A DNA stretch of 64,000 bases. Source: Blastocladiella emersonii ATCC 22665 (lineage: Eukaryota > Blastocladiomycota > Blastocladiomycetes > Blastocladiales > Blastocladiaceae). The DNA lies in contig JANHCV010000008.1 of the NCBI GenBank assembly GCA_025594325.1, forward strand, positions 62,001 through 126,000. Reading direction: 5' to 3'. The translations under genes and the position numbers were made by a program. Numbering within the stretch: position 1 is the stretch's first letter; the number at the start of each line of letters is the position of its first letter. The notes beneath the pieces are model-generated. The model was given only the letters and a program-made list of their open reading frames with translations, did not search any database and was not told the DNA's origin. Positions 10,634 through 19,434 of the stretch are shown here, piece after piece.

Positions 10634-11758
10634 ATGCAAACGAGCTATACCGTACCGGCGGGCGAAATCCCGCTCTTCGTCGGGGTCACCATCGCGACGG
10701 CCGTCTTGTGCATCGTTTGCTTTCTGATCAGCGGCGCGGAAATCGCGGTTCAGCTCAGCAAACAATGGATTCACAGCAGCGGCCTCGTCGCCTCTACCGG
10801 CGGGACCCTGCCTCGCTCGTCGCATCGGCGCTCATGTCGGGACTTTGATTACGTGCCGTATTTGATGATGATCACGACGATCACGACTGGGGCCTTGATC
10901 TTCATCAACGTCCACGCCATCGCCAGTCCCGAGTTCCCCCGCGTCAACAATTTCTATCCGATTCAAACCAGCTCTGGTCTCGTTCAGTCCTCATTCATTG
11001 GAGCGACCTCCAACTTGATCATGGTCCGCCGCGTCAAGTCAGTCTGCATCAAACGGACGCGCTTGACACGCGCACTCGCTCCCATTACGGTCGTCATGGC
11101 GGCGATCATGATTGCCGTCAACCTCGTCATCGGCTACCTGCACGCTGAGCAGGTCATGAGCGAAGGCGGCAACTGGTCGACGTTCGAGATCCGGCCCATC
11201 TTGCTGATCCTCAACTCGGTCCAGGCGCTGTGGGGCATCATCTGCACCATCTACGCGTACCGGTCCGCCTTCTCGAACACGTCTCACGCGCGCGTGACGG
11301 GATCGGTCGCCAATCTCAGCACCGCCGCGCGCACCGGGCCGCCCCTGTCGAGCAACTCGTCGGGTTCACACGCCCACGAAGTGATGTCGAGCCGCTCGGG
11401 TCAGCACCAGCACCTCCTCGCATCGGTCCAGCAGACGTACTTGGTCCTCACGATTTCGTACGCAGTCGGCTGGGCCGCGTCGCTGACCTTCTTGGGGACC
11501 TCGGGCGCGTTCATGAGCGTCGGCCCGCGCTGGACCCTTGCGTCGATGTTTGCGTGCGCCGGGATCCTCCAAGAGACGCAGTTCCGGCGCATCGTGCGGT
11601 CGCGCGTCAACAAGGGCAAGCAGCTCGATAAGCGAGCCGTCATGCACTTTGACGACACCATGGCGACGGCGACTGTGGCGGGGACCACAGCGGCATCCGA
11701 GCTTGGAGCATCGACGCATATTGAAAGTTCTGAAGCTGTTGTATACAAAGAACCCTGA
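10634..11758 (+). CDS. 7TM receptor-like protein, clade I
   Basis: 374 residues without introns. Hydrophobic segments lie near 11-34, 72-95, 113-135, 148-170, 184-210, 267-288 and 293-316. Segment 3 is followed by a basic RRVKSVCIKRT, the third inner loop (about 211-266) is Ser-rich, and TM7 ends ETQFRRIVRS before a basic tail with RAVMHFDDT. This layout resembles G-protein-coupled receptors, but I cannot place it in a named class. TM7 has no lysine, so it is not a retinal opsin. I chose ATG 10634 because MQTSYTVPAGEIPL matches the starts of its neighbours and the upstream box then sits at the same distance. It is closest to the gene at 12085. Confidence 0.85.
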   Translation: MQTSYTVPAGEIPLFVGVTIATAVLCIVCFLISGAEIAVQLSKQWIHSSGLVASTGGTLPRSSHRRSCRDFDYVPYLMMITTITTGALIFINVHAIASPEFPRVNNFYPIQTSSGLVQSSFIGATSNLIMVRRVKSVCIKRTRLTRALAPITVVMAAIMIAVNLVIGYLHAEQVMSEGGNWSTFEIRPILLILNSVQALWGIICTIYAYRSAFSNTSHARVTGSVANLSTAARTGPPLSSNSSGSHAHEVMSSRSGQHQHLLASVQQTYLVLTISYAVGWAASLTFLGTSGAFMSVGPRWTLASMFACAGILQETQFRRIVRSRVNKGKQLDKRAVMHFDDTMATATVAGTTAASELGASTHIESSEAVVYKEP

Positions 11759-12084
11759 TTGGTTGCGTTGAGCTTTGAAACCCTGCCTCAAGGTGACTGA
11801 GTAGCCCTGACGCACATATCCGTGGACCGCAAGGCTGAAATGAAATCTCAACCTGGACCGCGGGAAACTGAGCGGTAGATGTGAAAGGTGTCAGTTCAGC
11901 CCTGTGTCTTCACGTCGCGTGGCACTCTCCGGAGAAAATGGTGGGAGACAGCTCGGCCCGGTTGCGAGACGCGTTCCGATATCACGTGGAGTGAGGAGAC
12001 ACGCAAAATTGTAGTGAGTCTGGTGGTCGTTTTCCCTCCTCTACCTACGAAAATCATGAAAAGCCAGACGCAATACTCCATGCA
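11759..12084. other. Intergenic region with clade I box
   Basis: 326 bp between two tandem 7TM genes. It holds the shared ACGCGT/CACGTG box and a nearby GAGGAGACACGC (GTCTC family). Nothing else is seen. Confidence 0.5.
11969..11988 (+). promoter_or_regulatory. Clade I upstream box, copy 2
   Basis: Identical 20-mer to 10523-10542, placed 97 bp before the ATG at 12085, while the surrounding sequence is less alike. Confidence 0.55.
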
Positions 12085-13245
12085 ATGAACAGCTATACTG
12101 TCCCCGCGGCGGAAATCCCGCTGTACATTGGGCTGACGGTCGGGACTATTGTCACTTGCCTGGCCTGTTTGGCCGTTAGCGCCGTCGACATCGTAGTGCA
12201 GTTGCGAAGTCAAGCTCGACGTGATCCAGCAGTGGCCCCCGTCTTGACGCTACCTCGCTCATCAGCTCAGCGGCGGCGGTCATGTCCGAGCTTCGATTAC
12301 GTGCCGTTTGTGATGGTGGCCAGCGCGCTCTTTGCCGGTGCACTCGCTGTAGTCAGCCTCTATGCGATCTGCCAGCCGTCATTTCCGTTGATTCGAGACT
12401 ACTACTCGCTACACGTCCGGATCGGCCACGTCCAGTCGTCGCTGCTGGGGAGCTTCTCAAACGTAATCATGCTGCGCCGTGTGAAGACCATCTGCATCAA
12501 ACGCACGGGCTTGTTTCGCTTCATCACACCCGTCACGGTCACGCTTGCGCTCGCTATGGTTCCCGTAAACGTGACCATCGGCTACCTCCACGTTGAGCAA
12601 GTCGCCGCGACGACTGGGGCGTGGGCTAGTTTCGAGATCCGGCCCATTCTCTTGTACCTCAACGGCGGCCAAGCGCTTTGGTGTATCGCTTGCACCGTCT
12701 ACGCCTACCGGTCCGCCTTTGCCGGCTCCGACTCTGGGCACGCCGCAAAGCCGAGCATCGGCACACGCGTCTCGGCGTCCTTCTCGCGCGTGAAAACCAG
12801 CGCTGCCGTGCGCACGGCATCATCGACCACGTCCTCGTCGTCCCACTCGACGCCAGGTCCACCCGACCTACAATTGGGGTCTCGTGGCGGCGGTATCCGG
12901 CAGCACCTTCTCGCATCGGTCCGCCAAACGTACGCGGTGCTCACGCTCATCTACATTATCGGATGGATCGCCTCGCTCGTCTTCCTCGGCACGTCCGGCG
13001 CGTACCTGAGCATGGGTCCGCGGTCGCTTCTTTCGTCACTTCTCGCGTGCGGCGGGATCCTCCACGAGACGCAGTTCCGCAAGATTGTGCGTTCGCGCGC
13101 GACCCGCGGCACGCGCGTGGGCAAGCGCGCGGTGATGCACTTTGAAGACACGATGGTGGCCTCCGTCGCGCCAGCGAAGTCTATAGCCCAGGACGGCGAG
13201 GCGCAGTCGACTGAGAGTCTCGGGGAGATTGAAATATCGTCGTAA
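12085..13245 (+). CDS. 7TM receptor-like protein, clade I
   Basis: 386 residues, one exon. It starts MNSYTVPAAEIPL, nearly the same as its upstream neighbour, and has the same seven hydrophobic segments. The basic motif after TM3 is RRVKTICIKRT, the third inner loop is rich in Ser and Thr, TM6 contains QTYAVLTLIYIIGW and TM7 ends ETQFRKIVRS. The tail carries RAVMHFEDT. It is a tandem duplicate of the gene at 10634 that has diverged mostly in the loops and tail. The ligand is unknown. No disabling change is visible. Confidence 0.85.
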   Translation: MNSYTVPAAEIPLYIGLTVGTIVTCLACLAVSAVDIVVQLRSQARRDPAVAPVLTLPRSSAQRRRSCPSFDYVPFVMVASALFAGALAVVSLYAICQPSFPLIRDYYSLHVRIGHVQSSLLGSFSNVIMLRRVKTICIKRTGLFRFITPVTVTLALAMVPVNVTIGYLHVEQVAATTGAWASFEIRPILLYLNGGQALWCIACTVYAYRSAFAGSDSGHAAKPSIGTRVSASFSRVKTSAAVRTASSTTSSSSHSTPGPPDLQLGSRGGGIRQHLLASVRQTYAVLTLIYIIGWIASLVFLGTSGAYLSMGPRSLLSSLLACGGILHETQFRKIVRSRATRGTRVGKRAVMHFEDTMVASVAPAKSIAQDGEAQSTESLGEIEISS

Positions 13246-13517
13246 TACAGTTGACGTCTGGCTCGATCGTCGTTCAACCCGGAAGGCGTTGGTGACAGCC
13301 GAGAAGAGGGCATTTTGTAAGATTGCCAAATCCGGGTTTGAACCTTGACACGGTCGCGCCGAAACCGAGGCGTCGGACACTCGCGCTGGGAGGCGAGACG
13401 CGTCGTTCAGCCGCACGTGACGGTTTCAAGCCTTGTCGACTGCAGATTCTCAATGCGGCCGATGCAACACCCCGAACGCACCTCAATTTAGCTTTATGCA
13501 ATGCGTCCGAAATAGCC

Positions 13518-14771
13518 ATGAAAGCATCGACCACCGCGAGCTATGTGATTCCAGCGTGGGAGCGCGACTTGTACCCGCGCGCGGCGCTGCTCGCACTGGC
13601 CATTGCCATGACGACTTTGGCCATCGTCTACGTCCTGACCTTCTGCCACCTCGAGGCGCCTCCTCTGGCGCTCCGCGTCCTCCCACGCACACGAAGGAAA
13701 TCATGGGTCGCACGCGCGCTGGACGCGGCCGGCCGGACTCGACACCAGTGGCACCGTCCGGGCCGGCGCAGCTCGCTGATCCTGGTCCTCGGCGCGCTTT
13801 TCGTCGGACAGGCGCTCAACGACGTGTGGGCGGCGTTCGGGCCGCGGTACCCCGAGGTCGAGCTGTGGCCCGCGTACATCAATGTGCGGCTCGCGCTGAT
13901 GGGCCCGTCTGGCGGGATCGCGACCATGATCCAGATCGACCGCACCGCCGCGCTGTGCTTCAAGTCGGCGACGACGCGGCGGCGGATGTGGGCCATGGCC
14001 GTCGCCGCGTGGCTCGTCGTATCGCCGCTCAATATCGTGTGCTCCGTGCTCGACGCGATGGACCTGATCGAGAAGGGCGGCAACTGGGCCGAGTACACGG
14101 GCCCGGCGTGGCTGTTCTCGATCAACCTCGTGTTCCCGATCGTCAGCGTCGTCGCCACGCTCGTCACGCTGCGGACGTCGTTCCAGATGGCGAGACCGAC
14201 GGGCAGCATTGCGGGATGGCGACCGAGCTGGCCGTCGCGCACTGGATCTGAAAAGTCGACGGTCAAGGTGCTCGTGGACGGCACCGCGGCCGTCGCGGAC
14301 CCCAAGGTCAAGGCGACGCGGTCGGCCGACGACGACCACTCGGCCGTGACGCTTCCTTCGCCACATCCCCGCTCACCCCTCGGCTCGGACCTCCTCGTCG
14401 CACCACCACCTATCTCGCGCCCCACCTCCTCAACATCCACGATCCCGGCGCCAGCGCCGTCACACGTGCAAGCGTCACTCGACTGGACGCTCAAGTCGCT
14501 GTGCGTGCTGTCTTTGGTGATGTGGGGCGCGTCGAGCGCGATCACGCTGGGCGCGGCCGATTTCTCGCCGGCGCCGCGGTTCTGCATCTCGGCCATGGCG
14601 GGGACGCCCGCGCTGCTCGTCGAGGCGCTGTTCAAGAAGCTGGTCCGGGTGCGCGTTGGGCGGCGTGCGGCAAGGCAGCGGAGTCTCATGCACTTCGAGT
14701 CGCAGCAGCAGCAGCCGGGCGCGACGGTGGTGGATGATGGCGGGTTGACGACGACGGTGGATAATAGATGA
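13518..14771 (+). CDS. 7TM receptor-like protein, divergent clade I
   Basis: 417 residues from the ATG at 13518; the frame is open further upstream, but MKASTTASYVIPAW aligns with clade I starts. Seven hydrophobic segments are present. An Arg-rich insert (RTRRKSWVARAL) lies between TM1 and TM2. The post-TM3 motif is weakened to DRTAALCFKS. The third inner loop is about 120 residues and rich in Pro and Ser. TM6 carries WTLKSLCVLSLVMW, TM7 ends EALFKKLVRV, and the tail keeps RSLMHFES. Loss of the basic post-TM3 motif may mean altered coupling, if these are receptors. It is third in a same-strand run of four. Confidence 0.8.
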   Translation: MKASTTASYVIPAWERDLYPRAALLALAIAMTTLAIVYVLTFCHLEAPPLALRVLPRTRRKSWVARALDAAGRTRHQWHRPGRRSSLILVLGALFVGQALNDVWAAFGPRYPEVELWPAYINVRLALMGPSGGIATMIQIDRTAALCFKSATTRRRMWAMAVAAWLVVSPLNIVCSVLDAMDLIEKGGNWAEYTGPAWLFSINLVFPIVSVVATLVTLRTSFQMARPTGSIAGWRPSWPSRTGSEKSTVKVLVDGTAAVADPKVKATRSADDDHSAVTLPSPHPRSPLGSDLLVAPPPISRPTSSTSTIPAPAPSHVQASLDWTLKSLCVLSLVMWGASSAITLGAADFSPAPRFCISAMAGTPALLVEALFKKLVRVRVGRRAARQRSLMHFESQQQQPGATVVDDGGLTTTVDNR

Positions 14772-14959
14772 TGAGATTCTGGAACTACAAGAAAAACGTG
14801 ATATTCCGACGCGTCTCGCGTTGTCTCGCACCTTCCACCGCGGCCGCGTCTCCCGGCCACCGTCCGTGATACCGGTCCAGTCAAGCAGATTTTCTTGGCA
14901 AAACCTGGTGCAATGTCCTTCAGGATACCCAATGAACAGCCCATGAAGCAGAAGCAGCC

Positions 14960-17059
14960 ATGGCCGGCTACACGCTCCCGCCCGGCGAGGCGGCCCTGTT
15001 CCGCATGCTGATGTGGATCGCAGTGCCGCTGGCCGCGCTCAACCTGGTCGCCGCGTGTTACATTTACGCGGTCAGCCGGCAGCGACACTTCCAGCCCGAT
15101 TTCTCTTCGTCGTCACCCGCGCATCCGTCGCCGTCGTACTCGAGCGACGTGTCGAGCGAGGCCGCCATGGCCGCGGCGCGGCCGAGCATCAGCGGCGTCA
15201 GCGGGATCTCGGGTCTGACGGGCGCAAGGCGGCGGCGGCACCGCGCGTGGCTGCGGCACCTGAGCCGGCGACTCCTGGCGCGGTCGACGCTGGTGCTGAC
15301 GGTGGCCGTGTGCCTTGCGGTCGAGACAGCAAACAACCTGCACATGCTGCTCTCTCCAACGTACCCGGAAGTGGACATGTACCCGCTTTTCATGCTGACG
15401 CGGGCCTCGTTCATGATGCCCATGGCGCCGCTCATGAACCTGCTGCTGGTCGCGCGGCTGTCGCGGCTGTGGGTCAACCAGCTCACGTACCGGCGCGACT
15501 GGACGCTGTGGACGATGCGCAGCGTGAGCATCGTGCTGATCCCGTTCAATATCGTCGGGTATATCATTGCCGCGGCGGTGACGAAAGCGACGGGCTCATT
15601 TCTCCACTTTGCCGTGCCGTGGATGACCTACGCCAACGCGATCTTGCCCATCCAGGGCCTCTCGATTACCTTCTACACGATGCACGTCGCGTTCGCGCAC
15701 GTCCCGCTCACGCGCCGCCAGATGCTCGGGTCCGACGCCGACATGCTGCGCGACGAGGCGCCCAGCGGTGGCGGGAGCAAGAGCGGCGCCGTGGCCAGCT
15801 CTGCGTCGGGCAACGTCCAGTCTTCGGTCGCGATCCCGCTCACCTCGCCGTCGACCGACCACCGCCTGGCCGCGCGCTCGCCGTCTGAGCCGATGCTCAA
15901 CAGCCCGCCCGGGATCGCGCCGCTCCCCGTCCTTGGCGCCGCGTCCGACGGCACCCTGCCCGCCGCGCAACCAAGGAAGCAGTCCGTCTTTTTCCCGGGT
16001 GTCGACCAACAGCAGCCGTCCGCTCCAAGGACGCCGCCGCCGCCGGTCCGCGTGACGACGGGTCTCTCGGCGTCGTCCATGTCGCGGCTCACGACCGACT
16101 CCTCGCGGCGCGACCTGCGGCTCGCTGGTCTAGCCGGGTCGCCGGCGTACTCGATGGGCACGGCGGCGCGCGCTTCGCGGTCGCTCAACCACCTCGCATC
16201 GACGTCGGCGCTGCTCGCGGCATCCTCGGCCGCGCCGGCGTCGCCCATGTCCCCGTCGCCGCTCCTCCCCCCGCCTCCACCGCTGCTCACCGCCGTCCCC
16301 GTCGCGCCACCCGCGGTCCGGCCGCGCGCGCCGACGGCCAACCCGCTGCAGCTCTCGCTCAACTGGACGTACCGGACCCTCACCCTCGTCTCGCTCGTGT
16401 GCTGGGTGCTGTACCTGGCGAGCCAGCTGGCGATCAACACGTACTCGCCGCTGGTGCGGTACGCCATGGCGATCCTGTCGACGCTGCCGGCGGCGATCGC
16501 CGAGACGCTCTTCTCGGTGCTCTTGCGCGCGCGCGCCCGCGTCGAGGTGTCCCGGTTCAAGCGCCGGTACACGGTGCTGCAGGGCGGCGGCGGCGGCGGC
16601 AGGGACGACGGGTCGGCGCTCGCGCTGCCGTGGCGCCGCCGCGTGGCGACGGGCGAGTCGGGCAGCAGTGCGGCGGCGCCGGGACTCGCGCGGACGGCGA
16701 CCGCCGCGGGTAGCAGCAGCCGCGTACTGTCGCGGTCGTCGCTCAACCTGTTCCGCGGCGCGGCGACCAGCAACGCGAGCCGCGGCGACGCAGAAGCGGC
16801 GGGGGTGGCGGCGGGCGAGCGGTGGACGGACCTCGACGCCCTCGCGCCGTCGCCGTCGAGGGAGAACCACGGCGGGATCGAGCCGACGCTCGCACGGCAC
16901 AACACGTACGCGGGCGCGCACGACCAGTTCTTTGAAGACTTTTCCGCGCTGCCGAGCCCGATCGACGACGAGGACGACGAGGACGGGGGCGTCGAGGTCG
17001 GCAGCGCCGGGCTCGCGGCCGCCGTCGGTGTGCTCAAGGACGCCGGTGCAGCGGGTTGA
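14960..17059 (+). CDS. Long 7TM receptor-like protein with extended loop and tail
   Basis: 699 residues, almost twice the usual size. It starts MAGYTLPPGEAALF and has TM1 to TM5 within the first 240 residues. A low-complexity third inner loop of about 220 residues (Ser, Pro and Ala rich) precedes TM6 (WTYRTLTLVSLVCW) and TM7, which ends ETLFSVLLRARARVE. A cytoplasmic tail of about 170 residues follows, with a Gly run and the acidic DDEDDEDGG. A basic stretch (RRRRHRAWLRHLSRR) separates TM1 and TM2. The long loop and tail suggest partner binding or phosphorylation, which is inference. The gene closes the first group of four 7TM genes. Confidence 0.8.
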   Translation: MAGYTLPPGEAALFRMLMWIAVPLAALNLVAACYIYAVSRQRHFQPDFSSSSPAHPSPSYSSDVSSEAAMAAARPSISGVSGISGLTGARRRRHRAWLRHLSRRLLARSTLVLTVAVCLAVETANNLHMLLSPTYPEVDMYPLFMLTRASFMMPMAPLMNLLLVARLSRLWVNQLTYRRDWTLWTMRSVSIVLIPFNIVGYIIAAAVTKATGSFLHFAVPWMTYANAILPIQGLSITFYTMHVAFAHVPLTRRQMLGSDADMLRDEAPSGGGSKSGAVASSASGNVQSSVAIPLTSPSTDHRLAARSPSEPMLNSPPGIAPLPVLGAASDGTLPAAQPRKQSVFFPGVDQQQPSAPRTPPPPVRVTTGLSASSMSRLTTDSSRRDLRLAGLAGSPAYSMGTAARASRSLNHLASTSALLAASSAAPASPMSPSPLLPPPPPLLTAVPVAPPAVRPRAPTANPLQLSLNWTYRTLTLVSLVCWVLYLASQLAINTYSPLVRYAMAILSTLPAAIAETLFSVLLRARARVEVSRFKRRYTVLQGGGGGGRDDGSALALPWRRRVATGESGSSAAAPGLARTATAAGSSSRVLSRSSLNLFRGAATSNASRGDAEAAGVAAGERWTDLDALAPSPSRENHGGIEPTLARHNTYAGAHDQFFEDFSALPSPIDDEDDEDGGVEVGSAGLAAAVGVLKDAGAAG

Positions 17060-17196
17060 TCGCTGAGATACATTCTTATTCTGCATGGACAGAGAGTGTA
17101 TGAGAGCGAGGAGCGGGGTCGACGAGGCGACCAAGTCGTCGCCGCGACCGTCCCCGACCCCGCTCTCTTTAGTACTCAACAGGCCATGTAACTCGC

Positions 17197-19125
17197 ATGA
17201 GTGCTCCGCCCAACATGTCGCAACGATCCCAGCAACCCATGAATCCAACCTCACCCGGCCCCGCCGTCGCACCCGTCGCCGCCCCCGCCCCGCTGACCGA
17301 CGCCGCGTACCTCGCGCTGCGCGAAGCCCGCAAGCTGCCGTACCCGCCGCTCCGCCCCGGCGCCCCCGCGGCGCGCGCGCAGGCCTGGATCGCGGCGCTC
17401 GAGCGCGACTGCGCCGCGCTGCACCTCCCGCGCCGCCTGTAGCACCTCGTCGCGCTGCACCACCTCGACCCGGAGCTCGCGCAGTCAACGTACTGGTCGG
17501 CCGGTGGAGAGGCGGGTGTGGGCGCGGGTGGGGAGGACGTGTGGGCGACGGGGCTCCGGCTCGCGCTGTTCCGCAAGCTCGGCGTCAGCGGGGCTGCGCC
17601 GTCTGCGCCGCCCGCACCGACCGCGGCGATCCCGGAGGATCAGTTACGGCCCGCTGCGCAATTGTGGCCCGGGCAGATCCCAGCGCCGCAGATGCTCAGC
17701 CTGGCACGCCCCGGAACCACACAGCCGCCTCCACCCGCGGGATCGACGCTTGCTGCTCCTGCGCCCGCCGCATCCTTGCCCTTCCCCCCGATACCGGCAC
17801 CCATACCCGGATTCGCGCCCGCGCTGATGAACCCGTTCCCGATGATGTATGGCATGAACCCGCCCGTTTGGCCCGGGCACGCGTACGGTCACGCGGCTGC
17901 TGCTGGTCATGCTGCTTCCGCGAACGCTCAGTTTCCGACTGCTGCTGGTCAACCGCCTGCACCCGTCCCGGCTGCTGCTGCTGCTGCGGCGGCGGCGGCA
18001 GCAGCTGGGCAAGCGCAGCCCGCTTCGCAATCGTTTGCTCCCGCCCCACCAACGGCGGCGACGTCGTCCATGCCCACCTCGTCCGCCGCATCGCCTGCCG
18101 CTACGGCCTCGAATCGGCCGGCTGCGCCCGCACCGGAAGTCGCCCCAGCGGCCGCTGCCGCCCGTGGAGCCTCCTCGCCGGCCGCTTCGGCTGCCGCGCC
18201 AGCTCCGCCGCGCCCGAGTGGCCCGCCGAGCGGACCCGCGCCGACTGCACCGCCCACGGTTACCGCAGCGAAACCGGCCGCTGCCACCGCGAAACCAGCT
18301 GCCGCCGCGAAGCCAGTCGCCCAAGCTGCCGCTACGGCCGCCGCCCCTGCTCCTCGATCCTCCGCGCCAGTCATTTCGCATCCTTCGCCTGCTCGTGCCC
18401 CTGTTCCGCGCCTGGTCCGCCGCATACCGAGCGGATCCAAGCCGTCGACGCAGCCGCCTTCCGCGACATTGTCAACCGCCGCCGCCGAGCCCAAGCTCGC
18501 GCCTTCCTCGTCCGACTCGACGCTGCCGCTGATCGGCCTCAAGCTCCCAGTCGGCGAGATCAAGCGGTCGGCCGGGTGGAGCTCTGACAGCGAGAGCGAC
18601 GATGACGACGACGAGGTGCAGGTCGTCGGCGAGAAACTGGGCCCGGGCGTGATCGCCGCGGCGCCGCCGAAGACGCCCGAGCGCGCGCCCGCGACGCAGG
18701 TACCCGCGCCTCCGCCGCCACGACCCTCGTCGCGCGCGTCGTCCTCTTCATCCTCGTCATCGTCGTCGGCTTTGGCGAACGCTGATGCAGCTGCAGCCGC
18801 TGCGGCCGCCGCCGCGGCCTCGTCCTCGTCATCCTCGAGCGCAAGCACTACGACCGCCGCCATGTCGGGCCCCGCGAAGCGCCCGCGCGATCTCGTCGAC
18901 GACGAGCCCGCTGCTCCCGCTCCTGCAGCCGGCAAGTCCAAGGCCGAGGCGTACATGGCGCAGATCGCGCACAACCTGCTGCGGTACGGCAGCGTGAAGC
19001 CGCGGAACTCGGTGCCCGGCGCCCGTCACACGAGCCGCAACAGCGGCGGGTCGTCGTCGGCGGCGGCGGCGGGATCGCGCTCGAGCCAGGGTGGTCCGCT
19101 CAAGCGGCCCAAGACGGAGCACTGA
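17197..19125 (+). pseudogene. Pro/Ala-rich protein of unknown function, in-frame TAG
   Basis: One frame runs from ATG 17197 to TGA at 19123-19125 (642 codons) except for TAG at 17440-17442. TAG would be CAG by one base (HLPRR-L-stop-HLVALHHLDPEL). No GT-AG intron that removes it keeps the frame. The first 110 residues look ordered (YLALREARKLPYPPL, AWIAALERDCAALHL, LHHLDPELAQSTYW). The remainder is Pro/Ala-rich with poly-Ala and poly-Ser runs, an acidic patch (DSESDDDDDEVQVV) and basic nuclear-localisation-like pieces (AKRPRD, PLKRPKTEH). A nuclear regulatory protein is conceivable, but I do not recognise it. The stop may be a real mutation or an error. Confidence 0.5.
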
Positions 19126-19434
19126 GATGTTGTGGATCGCGTGAATGGACTGTCTCCCTCGTTTATTATGTGGAAACAACGTGAGGCAACATAGCCGACG
19201 CGTCGCGACGCGTGGGCGAAGAGAATTGTCTCCCACCCGCGCGTCAAGGCCCGGCGGGAGACGCGTTTTCGGTGCGAGACAGCCCGCGATTCTCACTCAG
19301 ATTCTCACTCGATACTGCGAGCACGCGTGGGCACTCTCAAGTCCCGCCCGCCTGCCCGCCGCCCGCTCCCGCTCCCTTGCTGTCGTCGCTCGTTCGCTCA
19401 CCGTAGTCACGGATCACGCACACGCACGCAAGGA
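19126..19434. promoter_or_regulatory. Upstream region of chitin deacetylase 1 with GTCTC boxes
   Basis: 309 bp holding ACGCGT (19199-19204), TGTCTCCCAC (around 19228-19237), GGGAGACGCG (around 19256-19265) and GTGCGAGAC (19272-19280). These are the same words that recur upstream of the 7TM genes. A CTCGCT-rich stretch precedes the ATG. Confidence 0.45.

Noticed and set aside
17439-17484. GTAG...GCAG as an intron removing the TAG of the Pro/Ala-rich gene
   Set aside because: Splicing there would put the rest of the protein in the wrong frame.
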